DNA from: Flavobacteriales bacterium
Lineage (GTDB): Bacteria > Bacteroidota > Bacteroidia > Flavobacteriales > Flavobacteriaceae
Assembly (NCBI GenBank): GCA_017303755.1
Contig: JAFLBS010000004.1
Coordinates: 62,001 to 126,000, forward strand
Reading direction: 5' to 3'
Length of the DNA: 64,000 nt
Numbering within the stretch: the stretch's first letter is position 1; every line of letters starts with the position of its first letter. Made by a program: the position numbers and the translations under genes. Positions 14,990 to 23,660 of this stretch are shown here, one piece after another. The notes under the pieces were generated by a model. It searched no databases. It was not told the DNA's origin and saw only the letters and a list, made by a program, of their open reading frames with translations.

Positions 14990-17437
14990 ATGAAGTATTT
15001 TTATCTTTTTTCATTATCCATTTTTATCCTATTTTCAACTCCACTTTTCGCTCAAAAACCTGAAGGAAAACCTGACGCAAAAAAAATAATTGTTTCGGGA
15101 AAAGTCATTGAAAAAACAACTAGTCAGCCTTTAGAATACGCAACAATTACTTTGTTCAATACCAAAGCTAACAAAATCACTAGTGGTGGAATCACCGATG
15201 CTAATGGTGAATTTAAAGTAGATGCAAATCCAGGAACCTACGACATTAAAATAGAGTTTATTTCGTTTAAAATAGTGGAGTTAAAAGCAAAAGCAATTAC
15301 TGACAATACTAATTTGGGTGTAATTTCTTTGGAAGATAATTCGCAGCAATTAAATGAAGTTGTGGTTCGTAACGAAAAAACTACAGTAGAAATCAAACTC
15401 GACAAAAAAGTATACAATGTAGGTAAAGATTTGATGGTGAAAGGCGGAACAGTAAGTGATGTTTTAGATAATATTCCATCCGTTGCAGTTGATGTAGAAG
15501 GAAATGTAAGCCTACGTGGAAATGAAAATGTGCGTGTTTTGATCGATGGAAAACCATCCAATGCTATTAGTATTGCCGATGCTTTAAAACTAATTCCAGC
15601 CGATGCTATTGATAAAGTTGAAGTAATCACCAATCCATCTGCTCGTTACGATGCAGAAGGCGGCGGCGGATTATTAAACATCATCCTTAAAAAAGGAAGA
15701 ACTAGTGGCTTAAATGGTACTTTTTTATTGACAACAGGTTATCCAGACAATCACGGAGTAAATGCTACGATTAATTATAAAGGTGACGATTTTAACTTTT
15801 TTACAACTCAAGGTTATAATTACAGAAGCAATCCTGGAAATTCTTATGTAGAAACCGATTATTTATCTGGAAATGCATTATCTCCAGCTTCTATTGTCGA
15901 GAACAGAGACAATGATCGTTTGAACAAAGCCTACAACGGAAGTTATGGTTTGGATTGGAATTTAGACAAAAGTCTCAACTGGATGAATGTAGTGAATTAC
16001 AGAAAATCATCGGGTGACAACCAAGACAATGTAGTTTTTGATAATTTTTATACTGATTCAGCTTTAAATAATGTTAGAACTCGTACTAGTTTTGAAGGAA
16101 GTGAAAGTGAAAACGTCGAATTCAACTCAACTTTAGCTAAGAAATTCAAAAAAGACGGACATAAATTAAACCTTGATTTTCAAGTTTCTTCGAATAAAGA
16201 CCTGAACATTGCCGACATTTACGACAGTACTTTCGGAAACGACAAAACCAATAATGATCAAAGTCAAAGCAGACGTTTAATTCAATTGGATTATGTTCTA
16301 CCTGTTGGAAAAGAAAGTCAGTTTGAAGCTGGTTATCGCGGTGATTTTACCAATCAAAATACCAATGTCGTAGTATTTGAAGATGGTGTTTTAAATGATA
16401 ATTTTACCAATCAATTAGAATACAAAGAGAAAGTAAATGCTTTGTACACTCAATATGGATTTAAAATAAAGAAATTCTCTTTCCTTTTTGGAGCGCGTTG
16501 GGAAGATTCGAACATCGATGTAAACCAAATCAAAACCAGAGATTTCAACAATAAAAAGTACAACAACTTCTTCCCTAGTGCCTTTTTCACTTATGAAATT
16601 AAAGAGAAAACCAACGTTTCATTTAGTTATTCCAAACGTATTAACCGACCAAGAGGAAGGCAATTGAATCCGTTCAGCAACTATTCGAGTAACATTAATA
16701 TCTTTCAAGGAAATCCTGATTTGAATCCAGCACTTACCGATGCCTTTGATATTGGATTTTTAAAATCGTGGGAAAAAGTAACTTTGAGTACATCAGCCTA
16801 TTTCAATCATACCGAAGATGTTTTCCAATTTGTTAGAAGAGAATCGGGCGCTTTTGTAAACGGAATTCCAGTTATCTTAAGTTCACCTATTAACCTTTCT
16901 ACAGAAGACAGAGCTGGATTTGAATTCACCGTAAACTATACACCTTACAAATGGTGGAGATTGAACAGTAACTTTAATTTTTATAGCATAGTCAATAAAG
17001 GAAATTATACTTACGTAAATTTTGATGACGAAGTTGTAACTCAAAATTTTGACAACAAAGCAACTACTTGGACTACTCGATTGACATCAAAAATTACCTT
17101 ACCTGGCAAAATCGATTGGCAAACCAACATGAACTATGATGGTGATCAAAAAACAGCTCAAGGAAAACGTATTGGTGTTTTTGCCATGAATTTGGCTTTC
17201 AGTAAAGATATTTTAAAAGACAAAGGAACATTGGCATTCAACGTGAGCGATGTATTCAATTCACGCAAGAGAATCATGGAAACTTTAATTCCGGGTTCTA
17301 TCAGTTCGTATGCCGAAATGCAGTGGAGAGAACGTCAATTTACATTATCATTTACCTACCGTTTCAACAAACCTAAAAACGAAAGAGAGAAACCAAAACG
17401 CCAAATGCAAGACGATGGCGGTGGCGGCGATTTCTAA
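14990..17437 (+). CDS. TonB-dependent-receptor-like outer-membrane protein
   Basis: 815 aa. Signal peptide 1-21 (TPLFAQ). Residues about 35-115 form a CarboxypepD_reg-like beta-sandwich (ISGKVIEKTTSQPLEYATI type). A plug-like region follows (LDNIPSVAVDVEGNVSLRG, DAIDKVEVITNPSARYDAEG), then a beta-barrel C-terminal domain of the outer-membrane beta-barrel family (OMP_b-brl_3) up to about residue 795. The tail is Gly/Asp-rich (QMQDDGGGGDF). No SusD partner or TonB box can be named, and the substrate is unknown. A good promoter precedes it and a strong terminator follows. Confidence 0.88.
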   Translation: MKYFYLFSLSIFILFSTPLFAQKPEGKPDAKKIIVSGKVIEKTTSQPLEYATITLFNTKANKITSGGITDANGEFKVDANPGTYDIKIEFISFKIVELKAKAITDNTNLGVISLEDNSQQLNEVVVRNEKTTVEIKLDKKVYNVGKDLMVKGGTVSDVLDNIPSVAVDVEGNVSLRGNENVRVLIDGKPSNAISIADALKLIPADAIDKVEVITNPSARYDAEGGGGLLNIILKKGRTSGLNGTFLLTTGYPDNHGVNATINYKGDDFNFFTTQGYNYRSNPGNSYVETDYLSGNALSPASIVENRDNDRLNKAYNGSYGLDWNLDKSLNWMNVVNYRKSSGDNQDNVVFDNFYTDSALNNVRTRTSFEGSESENVEFNSTLAKKFKKDGHKLNLDFQVSSNKDLNIADIYDSTFGNDKTNNDQSQSRRLIQLDYVLPVGKESQFEAGYRGDFTNQNTNVVVFEDGVLNDNFTNQLEYKEKVNALYTQYGFKIKKFSFLFGARWEDSNIDVNQIKTRDFNNKKYNNFFPSAFFTYEIKEKTNVSFSYSKRINRPRGRQLNPFSNYSSNINIFQGNPDLNPALTDAFDIGFLKSWEKVTLSTSAYFNHTEDVFQFVRRESGAFVNGIPVILSSPINLSTEDRAGFEFTVNYTPYKWWRLNSNFNFYSIVNKGNYTYVNFDDEVVTQNFDNKATTWTTRLTSKITLPGKIDWQTNMNYDGDQKTAQGKRIGVFAMNLAFSKDILKDKGTLAFNVSDVFNSRKRIMETLIPGSISSYAEMQWRERQFTLSFTYRFNKPKNEREKPKRQMQDDGGGGDF

Positions 17438-17464
17438 GAAATAATTAACCGAAATTCTAAAATT

Positions 17465-17498
17465 CCTTGTTCATAAATCGATTGAACAAGGTTTTTTT
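17465..17498 (+). terminator. Strong Rho-independent terminator
   Basis: CCTTGTTCA (17465-17473) pairs with TGAACAAGG (17483-17491), followed by seven T. It lies 28 bases after the receptor stop codon. Confidence 0.9.
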
Positions 17499-17540
17499 AG
17501 TTCTGCTTTAATGGAGTAATGAATGACAAATAACCCACAA

Positions 17541-17573
17541 AAAAAAGTTCCACTTGTTGAGTGGAACTTTTTT
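17541..17573. terminator. Bidirectional terminator between convergent genes
   Basis: AAAAAAGTTCCACT and AGTGGAACTTTTTT form a 14-base inverted repeat with a 5-base loop. T-runs on both strands suit it to ending the minus-strand small gene at 17594 and any read-through from the left. Confidence 0.85.
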
Positions 17574-17593
17574 ATATCAGTACAAACTAAAAA

Positions 17594-17761
17594 TTAAGCT
17601 TGTTCAGCGGCTTTTTTAGCTTTTCTTTCTTGTAGTAATTCTTTTGAAGCACCAAAAATCCAATACGGAATTAAGTGAATTAAAAAAATCATTAACCAAA
17701 ATCCCATTGTTAAAATAGTCATGAAAGCTAAAAAACCTAAATATTGTGAGAAAGTATGCAT
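17594..17761 (-). CDS. Small single-span membrane protein, 55 aa
   Basis: Reads MHTFSQYLGFLAFMTILTMG, continues hydrophobic to about residue 38 (LMIFLIHLIPYWIFG), and ends in a charged helix (KELLQERKAKKAAEQA). One long or two short membrane segments with a cytosolic basic tail are likely. I do not recognise a family. Evidence that it is real: a near-perfect promoter 30 bases upstream, a terminator just beyond the stop, and clean coding sense in a gap otherwise without a gene. Function unknown. Confidence 0.75.
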   Translation of the reverse strand: MHTFSQYLGFLAFMTILTMGFWLMIFLIHLIPYWIFGASKELLQERKAKKAAEQA

Positions 17762-17790
17762 GTCTTTTGAGATATTTTATTATTTCTTGT

Positions 17791-17821
17791 CAAAGGTAAA
17801 AGATAAATTTATTGTAAGCAA
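17791..17821 (-). promoter_or_regulatory. Promoter of the small membrane protein gene
   Basis: On the minus strand, TTG (17819-17821) is followed after 20 bases by TACCTTTG (17791-17798). This agrees with the flavobacterial TTG-N(17-23)-TAnnTTTG promoter and leaves a leader of about 25 bases. Confidence 0.7.
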
Positions 17822-17856
17822 AAAAACTTAAATAAATATTAACTACTTTATAAACA

Positions 17857-18927
17857 TTAATACCATTTTCTTTTTTTAAAGTAGATGATCATTCCGAGAA
17901 GCAATAAAAACATGGCTCCCAAAATAATAAAATAACCGTATTTCCAATGTAATTCGGGCATATTGTCAAAGTTCATTCCGTATACACCGACAATAAACGT
18001 CAATGGCATAAAAAACACTGAAACCACTGTTAGCGTTTTCATTACTTCATTCATTTTATGATTTTGAGACGAAAAAAAGAAACTTGCCGCACTGTCTAAA
18101 GATGAAACATCGTATTCAATTTGCTCTAAAAGTTCCAAACTTTCTTGATGCAAACGATCATAAAAAGAATAATTCTCAATTTCTATTACATTAAAAATAT
18201 CGTCGTGCTTGATGCTTTTTATCGAATACAACGAGTCGCGCAACGGAATAATCGAACGCTTTAAAAAATTAAAATTATCTCGGTGCAACTCTATTTGCTC
18301 TAAAACTTTCGGATTATCATTACTTTTTGACAAATTAATCAGCTCTTCTACTTTGGCTTCTTCCGCTTCAATAGTGATAAAGAAATTTTCCATCACTGCA
18401 TCCAATAATAAATACAGTAAATAATCAACGTTTTTATCACGCACAATTCCGGAATGCGTTCTCATTCGCTCTCGAATGAAGGTAAAATGATCACTTCTTT
18501 TTTCTTGAAACGACACCAAAATATCTTTCTTCAACAAAAAACTGATTTGTTCAACTTTGATGTTATCTGAGTTTTCTTCGGGCAAAATCGATTTAATATT
18601 GAAAAAAAGAACGTCGTGGTATTCATCCAGTTTGGTTCTCTTGGTCGTATTCAAAATATCACCCAACATAAAATTATCTACTTTTAGATAATCTCCAATC
18701 GATTTAATGATATCAACATCGTTCAATCCGTGTACATTCAACCAATTATTTTTGGTCAAATCAATTTGTTCTTTGATTTCATCTACTTTAATTTCTTCAC
18801 ATTCAACCAATTGATTAGTATCATATACAAACAACTGCATCTCAGTTTTGATTTGCTTGTGAACTCCAGTATAATCTAAATGTGTGGGTTGAACTTTACG
18901 CTCTTTTTTAAATACCAATTTTCGCAC
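17857..18927 (-). CDS. corA: CorA family magnesium/divalent cation channel
   Basis: 356 aa. A long soluble helical funnel domain (about 1-295) is followed by two C-terminal membrane helices separated by the signature VYGMNFDNMPE, whose GMN forms the selectivity filter. The cytosolic tail is short and basic (YFKKRKWY). The start is GTG at 18925-18927; the next Met (near residue 31) would cut off conserved N-terminal sequence. It mediates Mg2+ (or Co2+/Ni2+) entry. Divergent from hutI, which starts 68 bases away. Confidence 0.92.
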   Translation of the reverse strand: MRKLVFKKERKVQPTHLDYTGVHKQIKTEMQLFVYDTNQLVECEEIKVDEIKEQIDLTKNNWLNVHGLNDVDIIKSIGDYLKVDNFMLGDILNTTKRTKLDEYHDVLFFNIKSILPEENSDNIKVEQISFLLKKDILVSFQEKRSDHFTFIRERMRTHSGIVRDKNVDYLLYLLLDAVMENFFITIEAEEAKVEELINLSKSNDNPKVLEQIELHRDNFNFLKRSIIPLRDSLYSIKSIKHDDIFNVIEIENYSFYDRLHQESLELLEQIEYDVSSLDSAASFFFSSQNHKMNEVMKTLTVVSVFFMPLTFIVGVYGMNFDNMPELHWKYGYFIILGAMFLLLLGMIIYFKKRKWY

Positions 18928-18995
18928 GGATTCAAATTTTTTCTAAAATTAGTAATATTTCTTTTTTTCAAAGTATTTTTACCAAAAACTATTTC

Positions 18996-20231
18996 ATGAT
19001 TACATTAATTCACAACATCAAAGAACTTTTACAAGTAAGAGAAACATTTATTTCTAAGGTTTCAGGAAAGGAAATGGCGGTTTTACCATCGATTAAAAAT
19101 GCTTTTTTGTTGATTGAGAATGATGTAATTGCCGATTTTGGTTCGATGGAAAACTGTCCCAAAATCAATGCTGATGCAACCATTGATGCCACTGGAAAAA
19201 TGGTTCTTCCAACTTGGTGTGACAGCCACACACATATTGTTTATGCAGGCAATCGCGAACAAGAATTTGTAGACCGCATCAACGGAATGACGTATGAAGA
19301 AATTGCGAATCGCGGTGGCGGAATTCTAAACTCGGCCAAAAAACTCAACGAAACCTCCGAAGACGAAATTTACAACCAATCCAAAAAACGTTTGGAAGAA
19401 GTCATGCAACTCGGAACGGGCGCAGTCGAAATCAAATCGGGTTACGGTTTGACCGTGGAAGGCGAATTGAAAATGTTGCGCGTCATCAAAAAATTGGCCG
19501 ATAATTATCCGATAAAAATTAAAGCTACCTTTCTTGGAGCTCATGCGTTTCCTATCGAATACAAAGAAAATCATTCAGGTTATATTGATTTGATTATCAA
19601 TGAAATGTTACCTAAAATTGCAGAAGAAAACCTAGCCGAATACATTGATGCTTTTTGTGAAACGGGTTATTTTTCGGTGGAAGAAACCGAACGCATTATG
19701 GAAGCTGGGAAAGCATTCGGATTAACACCGAAAATTCACGTGAATCAATTCAACACTATTGGCGGAATCGCCGCTTGTGTTCAACACAATGCCTTGACTG
19801 TAGATCATTTGGAAATTGTCACCGAAGACGACATCGAAGCGCTTAAAAACTCAGAAACAATGCCTGTTGCTTTACCGAGTTGTTCGTACTTTTTGAGCAT
19901 TCCGTATACTCCAGCACGCCAATTGATTAATGCTGGATTGCCTTTAGCTTTGGCAACCGATTTTAATCCAGGTTCTACTCCATCCGGAAATATGAATTTT
20001 GTAGTAGCAACGGCATGCATCAAAATGAAAATGACTCCCGAAGAAGCAATCAACGCTGCCACCATTAACGGCGCGTATGCAATGGGAATTTCAGAAACAC
20101 ACGGAAGTATCACCAAAGGCAAAAAAGCGAATTTGATTATCACTAAAGAAGTAAATTCGTATTATGAATTACCATATGCGTTTGGAAGCAATTTGATTGA
20201 TTCGGTACTGATTGAAGGGAAGATAATTTAA
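18996..20231 (+). CDS. hutI: Imidazolonepropionase
   Basis: 411 aa amidohydrolase-fold enzyme, the normal HutI length. Metal and substrate motifs are in order: CDSHTHIVYAGNREQEFVDR (about 72-90), KSGYGLTVEGELKMLR, GAHAFPIEY, KIHVNQF, VDHLE, and ATDFNPGSTPSGN. It hydrolyses imidazolonepropionate to formiminoglutamate, the third step of histidine breakdown. HutG, which acts next, is encoded 2.2 kb downstream on the same strand; hutH and hutU are not in the window. Confidence 0.95.
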   Translation: MITLIHNIKELLQVRETFISKVSGKEMAVLPSIKNAFLLIENDVIADFGSMENCPKINADATIDATGKMVLPTWCDSHTHIVYAGNREQEFVDRINGMTYEEIANRGGGILNSAKKLNETSEDEIYNQSKKRLEEVMQLGTGAVEIKSGYGLTVEGELKMLRVIKKLADNYPIKIKATFLGAHAFPIEYKENHSGYIDLIINEMLPKIAEENLAEYIDAFCETGYFSVEETERIMEAGKAFGLTPKIHVNQFNTIGGIAACVQHNALTVDHLEIVTEDDIEALKNSETMPVALPSCSYFLSIPYTPARQLINAGLPLALATDFNPGSTPSGNMNFVVATACIKMKMTPEEAINAATINGAYAMGISETHGSITKGKKANLIITKEVNSYYELPYAFGSNLIDSVLIEGKII

Positions 20232-20247
20232 AGAAATCTTTTTTAAA

Positions 20248-20317
20248 CGATTTTAAACTAATTTAAACCATATTAAACCATATTAAACCATATTAAACCA
20301 TATTAAACCATATTAAA
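20248..20317. repeat. 10-bp tandem repeat, (CCATATTAAA)n
   Basis: Seven 10-base units in phase: CGATTTTAAA, CTAATTTAAA, then five identical CCATATTAAA (20268-20317), and a decayed CCTTTTAAA. It fills the convergent gap between hutI and the coiled-coil gene. The period equals about one helical turn, so the A-rich steps are phased and could bend the DNA (inference). Confidence 0.9.
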
Positions 20318-20326
20318 CCTTTTAAA

Positions 20327-21316
20327 CTATTTCAACGTAATACTCGAATTTCCCACCAATTTAGAATGATCAAAAATGTTAATAAAGTACGTTCCTTTTT
20401 CGAAATCAGCATCAAAAAAGTCCTGAGTTACAGTTGCCGTTCCATCTGACACATCAACGGTTTTAGAAAAACTATAGGTTAGCGATTTATCACCAAAAAA
20501 CTCCGTGATTTTTTTACCCATCACATTGTTTTTACTATTAATTACCTGAATGTAATAGGTTTTATCTTCTTGATTTTTCCCCGAATTCCCACTTACAACA
20601 AACGAAACTCGCAGCATTTTCGCTTTGCTAGCCGAAACCGTTTCTTCTTGTTTTCCTGAACTTTTAGTGATGTAAGCTAATGCTTTTAAATTGGACACTC
20701 TGAATTCTTCAACCTTAACTTCTTCTACTTTTGGTTGTGCTTTTGGCTGAACCACAACTGGAGTTTCATTTACAGTATTCGTTGGAGTAACAAAATTAGT
20801 TTTTGGAGTTTCTTTTTTTGGAGTGTTAGTTACTTTCGGATTGGCAACCGTAGAAGTTTCCTTTTTTGAAAAAGCAGTAGTAGTTTTAACCGAATTGTTA
20901 TCAGGTAATTTGGTCGATTTTACTTTAGCTACTGCATTGGTTTTACCCGATTTTAATGCCACAATTTCGTTCACCAAAACCCGCATTTTTGATTCTAATT
21001 GTTGGTATTGTGTTTTGTATTTGATGAGCGAATTGGCATCACTTTTGGTTTTTTCCAACTCATACATCAACGATGCTACTTTCTTTTTTTCTTCTTTTAA
21101 TTCTTGGAAGGAAGTGGTTTTCTCTGCAATTTTCGAATCGTACATGCTTTTCAACTCTTCAATTTCCTTCATTACTTCCTCGTTGGTAGAAATTGAATTG
21201 GTAGGTTGTTTACTCGAATTAAAATCGCCCACAATATAGCCAATCGCTCCAGCCAAAGCCAAAACCAAAACTCCAATAATCAATAGTAAATAAGAAGTGC
21301 GTTTTTTATCGTCCAT
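20327..21316 (-). CDS. Membrane-anchored coiled-coil protein, paralog A
   Basis: 329 aa from the ATG at 21314-21316 (MDDKKRTSYLLL). This start puts a short basic segment before a single membrane helix (residues about 9-28); upstream codons add an unlikely hydrophobic tail. Then comes a coiled coil (about 45-125, EELKEEKKKVASLMYELEKT), a Thr/Pro/Lys-rich linker (about 130-205), and a C-terminal domain of about 110 residues. That domain has ISKSSGKQEET, TYYIQVINSKNNVMGKK, FFGDKSLTYSF and FEKGTYFINIFD motifs, all shared with paralog B. I do not know the family; the topology suggests an inner-membrane protein with a periplasmic beta-domain. Confidence 0.82.
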   Translation of the reverse strand: MDDKKRTSYLLLIIGVLVLALAGAIGYIVGDFNSSKQPTNSISTNEEVMKEIEELKSMYDSKIAEKTTSFQELKEEKKKVASLMYELEKTKSDANSLIKYKTQYQQLESKMRVLVNEIVALKSGKTNAVAKVKSTKLPDNNSVKTTTAFSKKETSTVANPKVTNTPKKETPKTNFVTPTNTVNETPVVVQPKAQPKVEEVKVEEFRVSNLKALAYITKSSGKQEETVSASKAKMLRVSFVVSGNSGKNQEDKTYYIQVINSKNNVMGKKITEFFGDKSLTYSFSKTVDVSDGTATVTQDFFDADFEKGTYFINIFDHSKLVGNSSITLK

Positions 21317-21391
21317 TTTCAAGTAGCATTTCAACAAAAATAATAAATAGAAATACGACAAAAATGCCAGTCGCTATAAGTTATAAACAAA

Positions 21392-21416
21392 AAAAGGTGC
21401 AAAAATGCACCTTTTA
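21392..21416 (-). terminator. Terminator after paralog B
   Basis: On the minus strand, AAAAGGTGCA and GCACCTTTT pair around a T-rich loop, followed by a T-run. It lies about 20 bases beyond the paralog B stop, so the two coiled-coil genes are probably separate transcripts. Confidence 0.75.
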
Positions 21417-21434
21417 AAATCTATTGTAAATCGT

Positions 21435-22319
21435 TTATTTTAAAGTAAAACTAGATTTAGAAACCAATTCGCCTTTGTCAAAAATATTCACAAAGTACGT
21501 TCCTTTTTCGAAGTTAGAACCTTTTAAATTCTCAGTAACCTTAACCGTTTTGTTTTCATACTGAACTGTAGTCAAGAAACTATAAGTTAATGACTTATCA
21601 CCAAAAGAAGTCGTTACTTTATCTCCTAAAACATTGTTTTTACTGTCGATAACTTGAACGTAGTACGTTTTGTCTCCCGATTTTGCAATATTGTTTTCAG
21701 CAATTGTAAAACTCACCTTTAATAAATCAGCGCGACGTGCTTTTTCAGTTTCAATTTCTTTACCTGAACTTTTTTGTTTGTAAGCTGCCGTTTGCAAATT
21801 CAATACTGATAATTTAGAACCTTTTTCAACTGTTTTAGTCAACTCTTCGTTTTGACCCACCAACACTTGATTGTAATTTTTAGATTCTTCTAAAACCACT
21901 TTCGTGCTGTCTAAATTGGTGGTTAACTCTTGATTTTGCGCTTTTAACACTTCAATCTCTTGCATTAACGCTTTGTTTTTCGTCTCAAGGTTGTTGTACA
22001 TTTGTCGGTATTTTGACAATGAATTCACGTCATTTTTGGTACGCTTTACCTCTTCCATCAATTGAACCACTTTTTCTCTTTCGGCAATCAATTCATCCGA
22101 CATTGTAGTGTTTTCGGCTAAAGCAGTATCATAACTGTTTTTCAACTCTTCCAAATCCTTTAAGATGTTTTCCTTTTCTGTGGAAACATTTTTTACATCA
22201 GCTTCTAATTTATTGGTTTCATTCGAAAGTTTGAAATTGTAATACAAACTTCCTAATAAAGCTAATATTAAAACTAGAATTGCCGCTTTTAATCCGTTGT
22301 TACTTTTTTGATTTTCCAT
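21435..22319 (-). CDS. Membrane-anchored coiled-coil protein, paralog B
   Basis: 294 aa. N-terminal basic residues, one membrane helix (about 9-27, LKAAILVLILALLGSLYY), a long coiled coil from about 30 to 165 with regular heptads, then a C-terminal domain. That domain shares KQKSSGKEIETEKARRADLL, TYYVQVIDSKNNVLGDK, SFGDKSLTYSF and FEKGTYFVNIFDKGELV with paralog A. It lacks the Thr/Pro linker of paralog A but has a longer coil. Tandem duplication is the simplest origin. Function unknown; a structural or scaffold role in the envelope is a guess. Confidence 0.83.
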   Translation of the reverse strand: MENQKSNNGLKAAILVLILALLGSLYYNFKLSNETNKLEADVKNVSTEKENILKDLEELKNSYDTALAENTTMSDELIAEREKVVQLMEEVKRTKNDVNSLSKYRQMYNNLETKNKALMQEIEVLKAQNQELTTNLDSTKVVLEESKNYNQVLVGQNEELTKTVEKGSKLSVLNLQTAAYKQKSSGKEIETEKARRADLLKVSFTIAENNIAKSGDKTYYVQVIDSKNNVLGDKVTTSFGDKSLTYSFLTTVQYENKTVKVTENLKGSNFEKGTYFVNIFDKGELVSKSSFTLK

Positions 22320-22388
22320 GTAGTATCTATTTTACACAAATTTACATTAATATATTAAACTGTATAACGCAATTTTGCATAATTATAT

Positions 22389-22396
22389 TATTTTTG
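22389..22396 (+). promoter_or_regulatory. -7 element of hutG
   Basis: TATTTTTG matches TAnnTTTG and lies 15 bases before the ATG at 22412. It excludes the longer open frame starting at 22280, which would begin upstream of the transcript. Confidence 0.6.
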
Positions 22397-22411
22397 GTGA
22401 AAGATTTTTTT

Positions 22412-23449
22412 ATGGAAAAGTTGATTCGATTCACAACTTCAGATTTATCAAAAATAACCAACTTCAGAAGCGGTGAAGTAAAATTCGGCGAGCAAATGGT
22501 AACCATTCCCAAAGACGCTGATATTGTCAATTTCCTAAAAAACTCCGAACCTCAATTTGTGCTTTTTGGTATTCCTGAAGACATTGGTGTACGTGCTAAT
22601 TTTGGTCGCCCTGGAGCCGATTCTGCCTGGGAAAGTGCCATCAAAAGTATTGCCAATATTCAACACAATCGTTTTTGCAAAGGTTATAATTTACTGATTT
22701 TAGGTCAATTAGATGTTTCAGAAGAAATGCTCGAAATTCAGCAATTGGATTTCCACAATACTGCAGATCGTAAAAAAATGAGCGAATTGGTGGTGCAAAT
22801 CGATAAAGAAGTCGCCCACATCATCACCACAATTGTCAAAGCGGGAAAAATTCCGATTGTAATTGGTGGCGGACACAACAATGCCTACGGAAACATCAAA
22901 GGAACCGCTTTGGCCAAAGGAAAACCAATCAATGCTATCAATTTTGATGCGCATTCCGATTTTAGAATTCTAGAAGGTCGCCATAGCGGCAACGGATTTT
23001 CCTACGCTTACGAAGAAGGTTTCCTTAAAAACTACTTCATTTTTGGTCTACACGAAAGTTATACTTCCAAAAGTGTGCTGAAAAAACTACGCGATATTGA
23101 AAACCGTGTGCAATTCAACACCTACGACCAAATCAACATTCGACAAGAAAAAAACTTTCAAAACGAAATGAGTTTGGCGCATAATTTCATCAATGATACG
23201 CATTACGGAGTTGAAATTGACTTGGATTCAATTCCGAATATTCCGAGTAGTGCTATGACGTTGAGCGGATTTTCAGTAGAAGAATTGCGCCGTTTTATTT
23301 ACTTCTTTGGCAAACACCCAAATGCGGCTTATTTGCACATTTGCGAAGGCGCGCCGAGTTTAGACAACGAAAAAAACAATCATTTGGTGGGTAAATTAAT
23401 TGGTTATTTAATCACCGATTTCATGAAGGCCAAACGCGATAGTGTGTAG
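22412..23449 (+). CDS. hutG: Formimidoylglutamase (arginase/agmatinase fold)
   Basis: 345 aa from MEKLIRFTTSDLSK. Binuclear manganese motifs of the ureohydrolase fold are clear: GGGHNNAYGNI (about 150-160), INFDAHSDFR (about 178-187), and VEIDLDSIPN (about 270-280). Length fits the Bacteroidetes formiminoglutamase group. It releases formamide from formiminoglutamate to give glutamate, completing the histidine pathway begun by hutI upstream. The open frame extends back to 22280, but the promoter element at 22389-22396 places the start at 22412. Confidence 0.88.
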   Translation: MEKLIRFTTSDLSKITNFRSGEVKFGEQMVTIPKDADIVNFLKNSEPQFVLFGIPEDIGVRANFGRPGADSAWESAIKSIANIQHNRFCKGYNLLILGQLDVSEEMLEIQQLDFHNTADRKKMSELVVQIDKEVAHIITTIVKAGKIPIVIGGGHNNAYGNIKGTALAKGKPINAINFDAHSDFRILEGRHSGNGFSYAYEEGFLKNYFIFGLHESYTSKSVLKKLRDIENRVQFNTYDQINIRQEKNFQNEMSLAHNFINDTHYGVEIDLDSIPNIPSSAMTLSGFSVEELRRFIYFFGKHPNAAYLHICEGAPSLDNEKNNHLVGKLIGYLITDFMKAKRDSV

Positions 23450-23483
23450 TTTTTGAAGCAAATGGCTTGGGCTTTCTTGTAAT

Positions 23484-23533
23484 CCATTTTCCTGCTTTCC
23501 GTCATGCGCGGCATTTCCTACAATCAGGGCTAG
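23484..23533 (-). repeat. Dispersed intergenic element (CTAGCCC...GGAAAGC family), copy 1
   Basis: Read on the minus strand it begins CTAGCCCTGATTGTAGGAA, has a small ATGC-CGC-GCAT hairpin, then ACGGAAAGCAGGAAA. The same flanks occur at 53929-54066, around a different, much larger hairpin. A minus-strand frame of 64 codons crossing it is translation of the repeat and not a gene. Confidence 0.65.
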
Positions 23534-23618
23534 TTGATGAACGTCTTTTGTAAAAGTAAAATTTCTAAGAAAATTTAGTGAAAACGCCTTATTAAAACTC
23601 ATTAATTAAATAAAACCT

Positions 23619-23626
23619 ATCTTTGC
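23619..23626 (+). promoter_or_regulatory. -7 element of the DEAD-box helicase gene
   Basis: TATCTTTG matches TAnnTTTG. The start codon is 34 bases downstream, leaving a leader of about 28 bases, long for this region. Cold-inducible helicase genes often have long leaders, but no structure is obvious here. Confidence 0.55.
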
Positions 23627-23660
23627 ACTCACTTGAAACAGTTCAAGCAGCATTATATTT

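Noticed and set aside
15238..15633. 131-codon minus-strand frame inside the TonB-receptor-like gene
   Set aside because: It is a shadow of the + strand coding sequence, with no promoter or domain.
20248..20317. Tandem repeats considered as a CRISPR array
   Set aside because: Units are 10 bases with no spacers, and no cas gene is nearby. The 8-bp array at 53373 is rejected for the same reason.
20823..21239. 138-codon plus-strand frame over paralog A
   Set aside because: Antisense shadow of a repetitive Thr/Lys-rich linker and coiled coil.
22280..22411. 44-codon upstream extension of hutG
   Set aside because: The -7 element at 22389-22396 lies inside it and the extra residues are unrelated to the family.
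23408..23602. 64-codon minus-strand frame after hutG
   Set aside because: It translates the dispersed repeat (copy 1) and the end of hutG; no conserved protein features.
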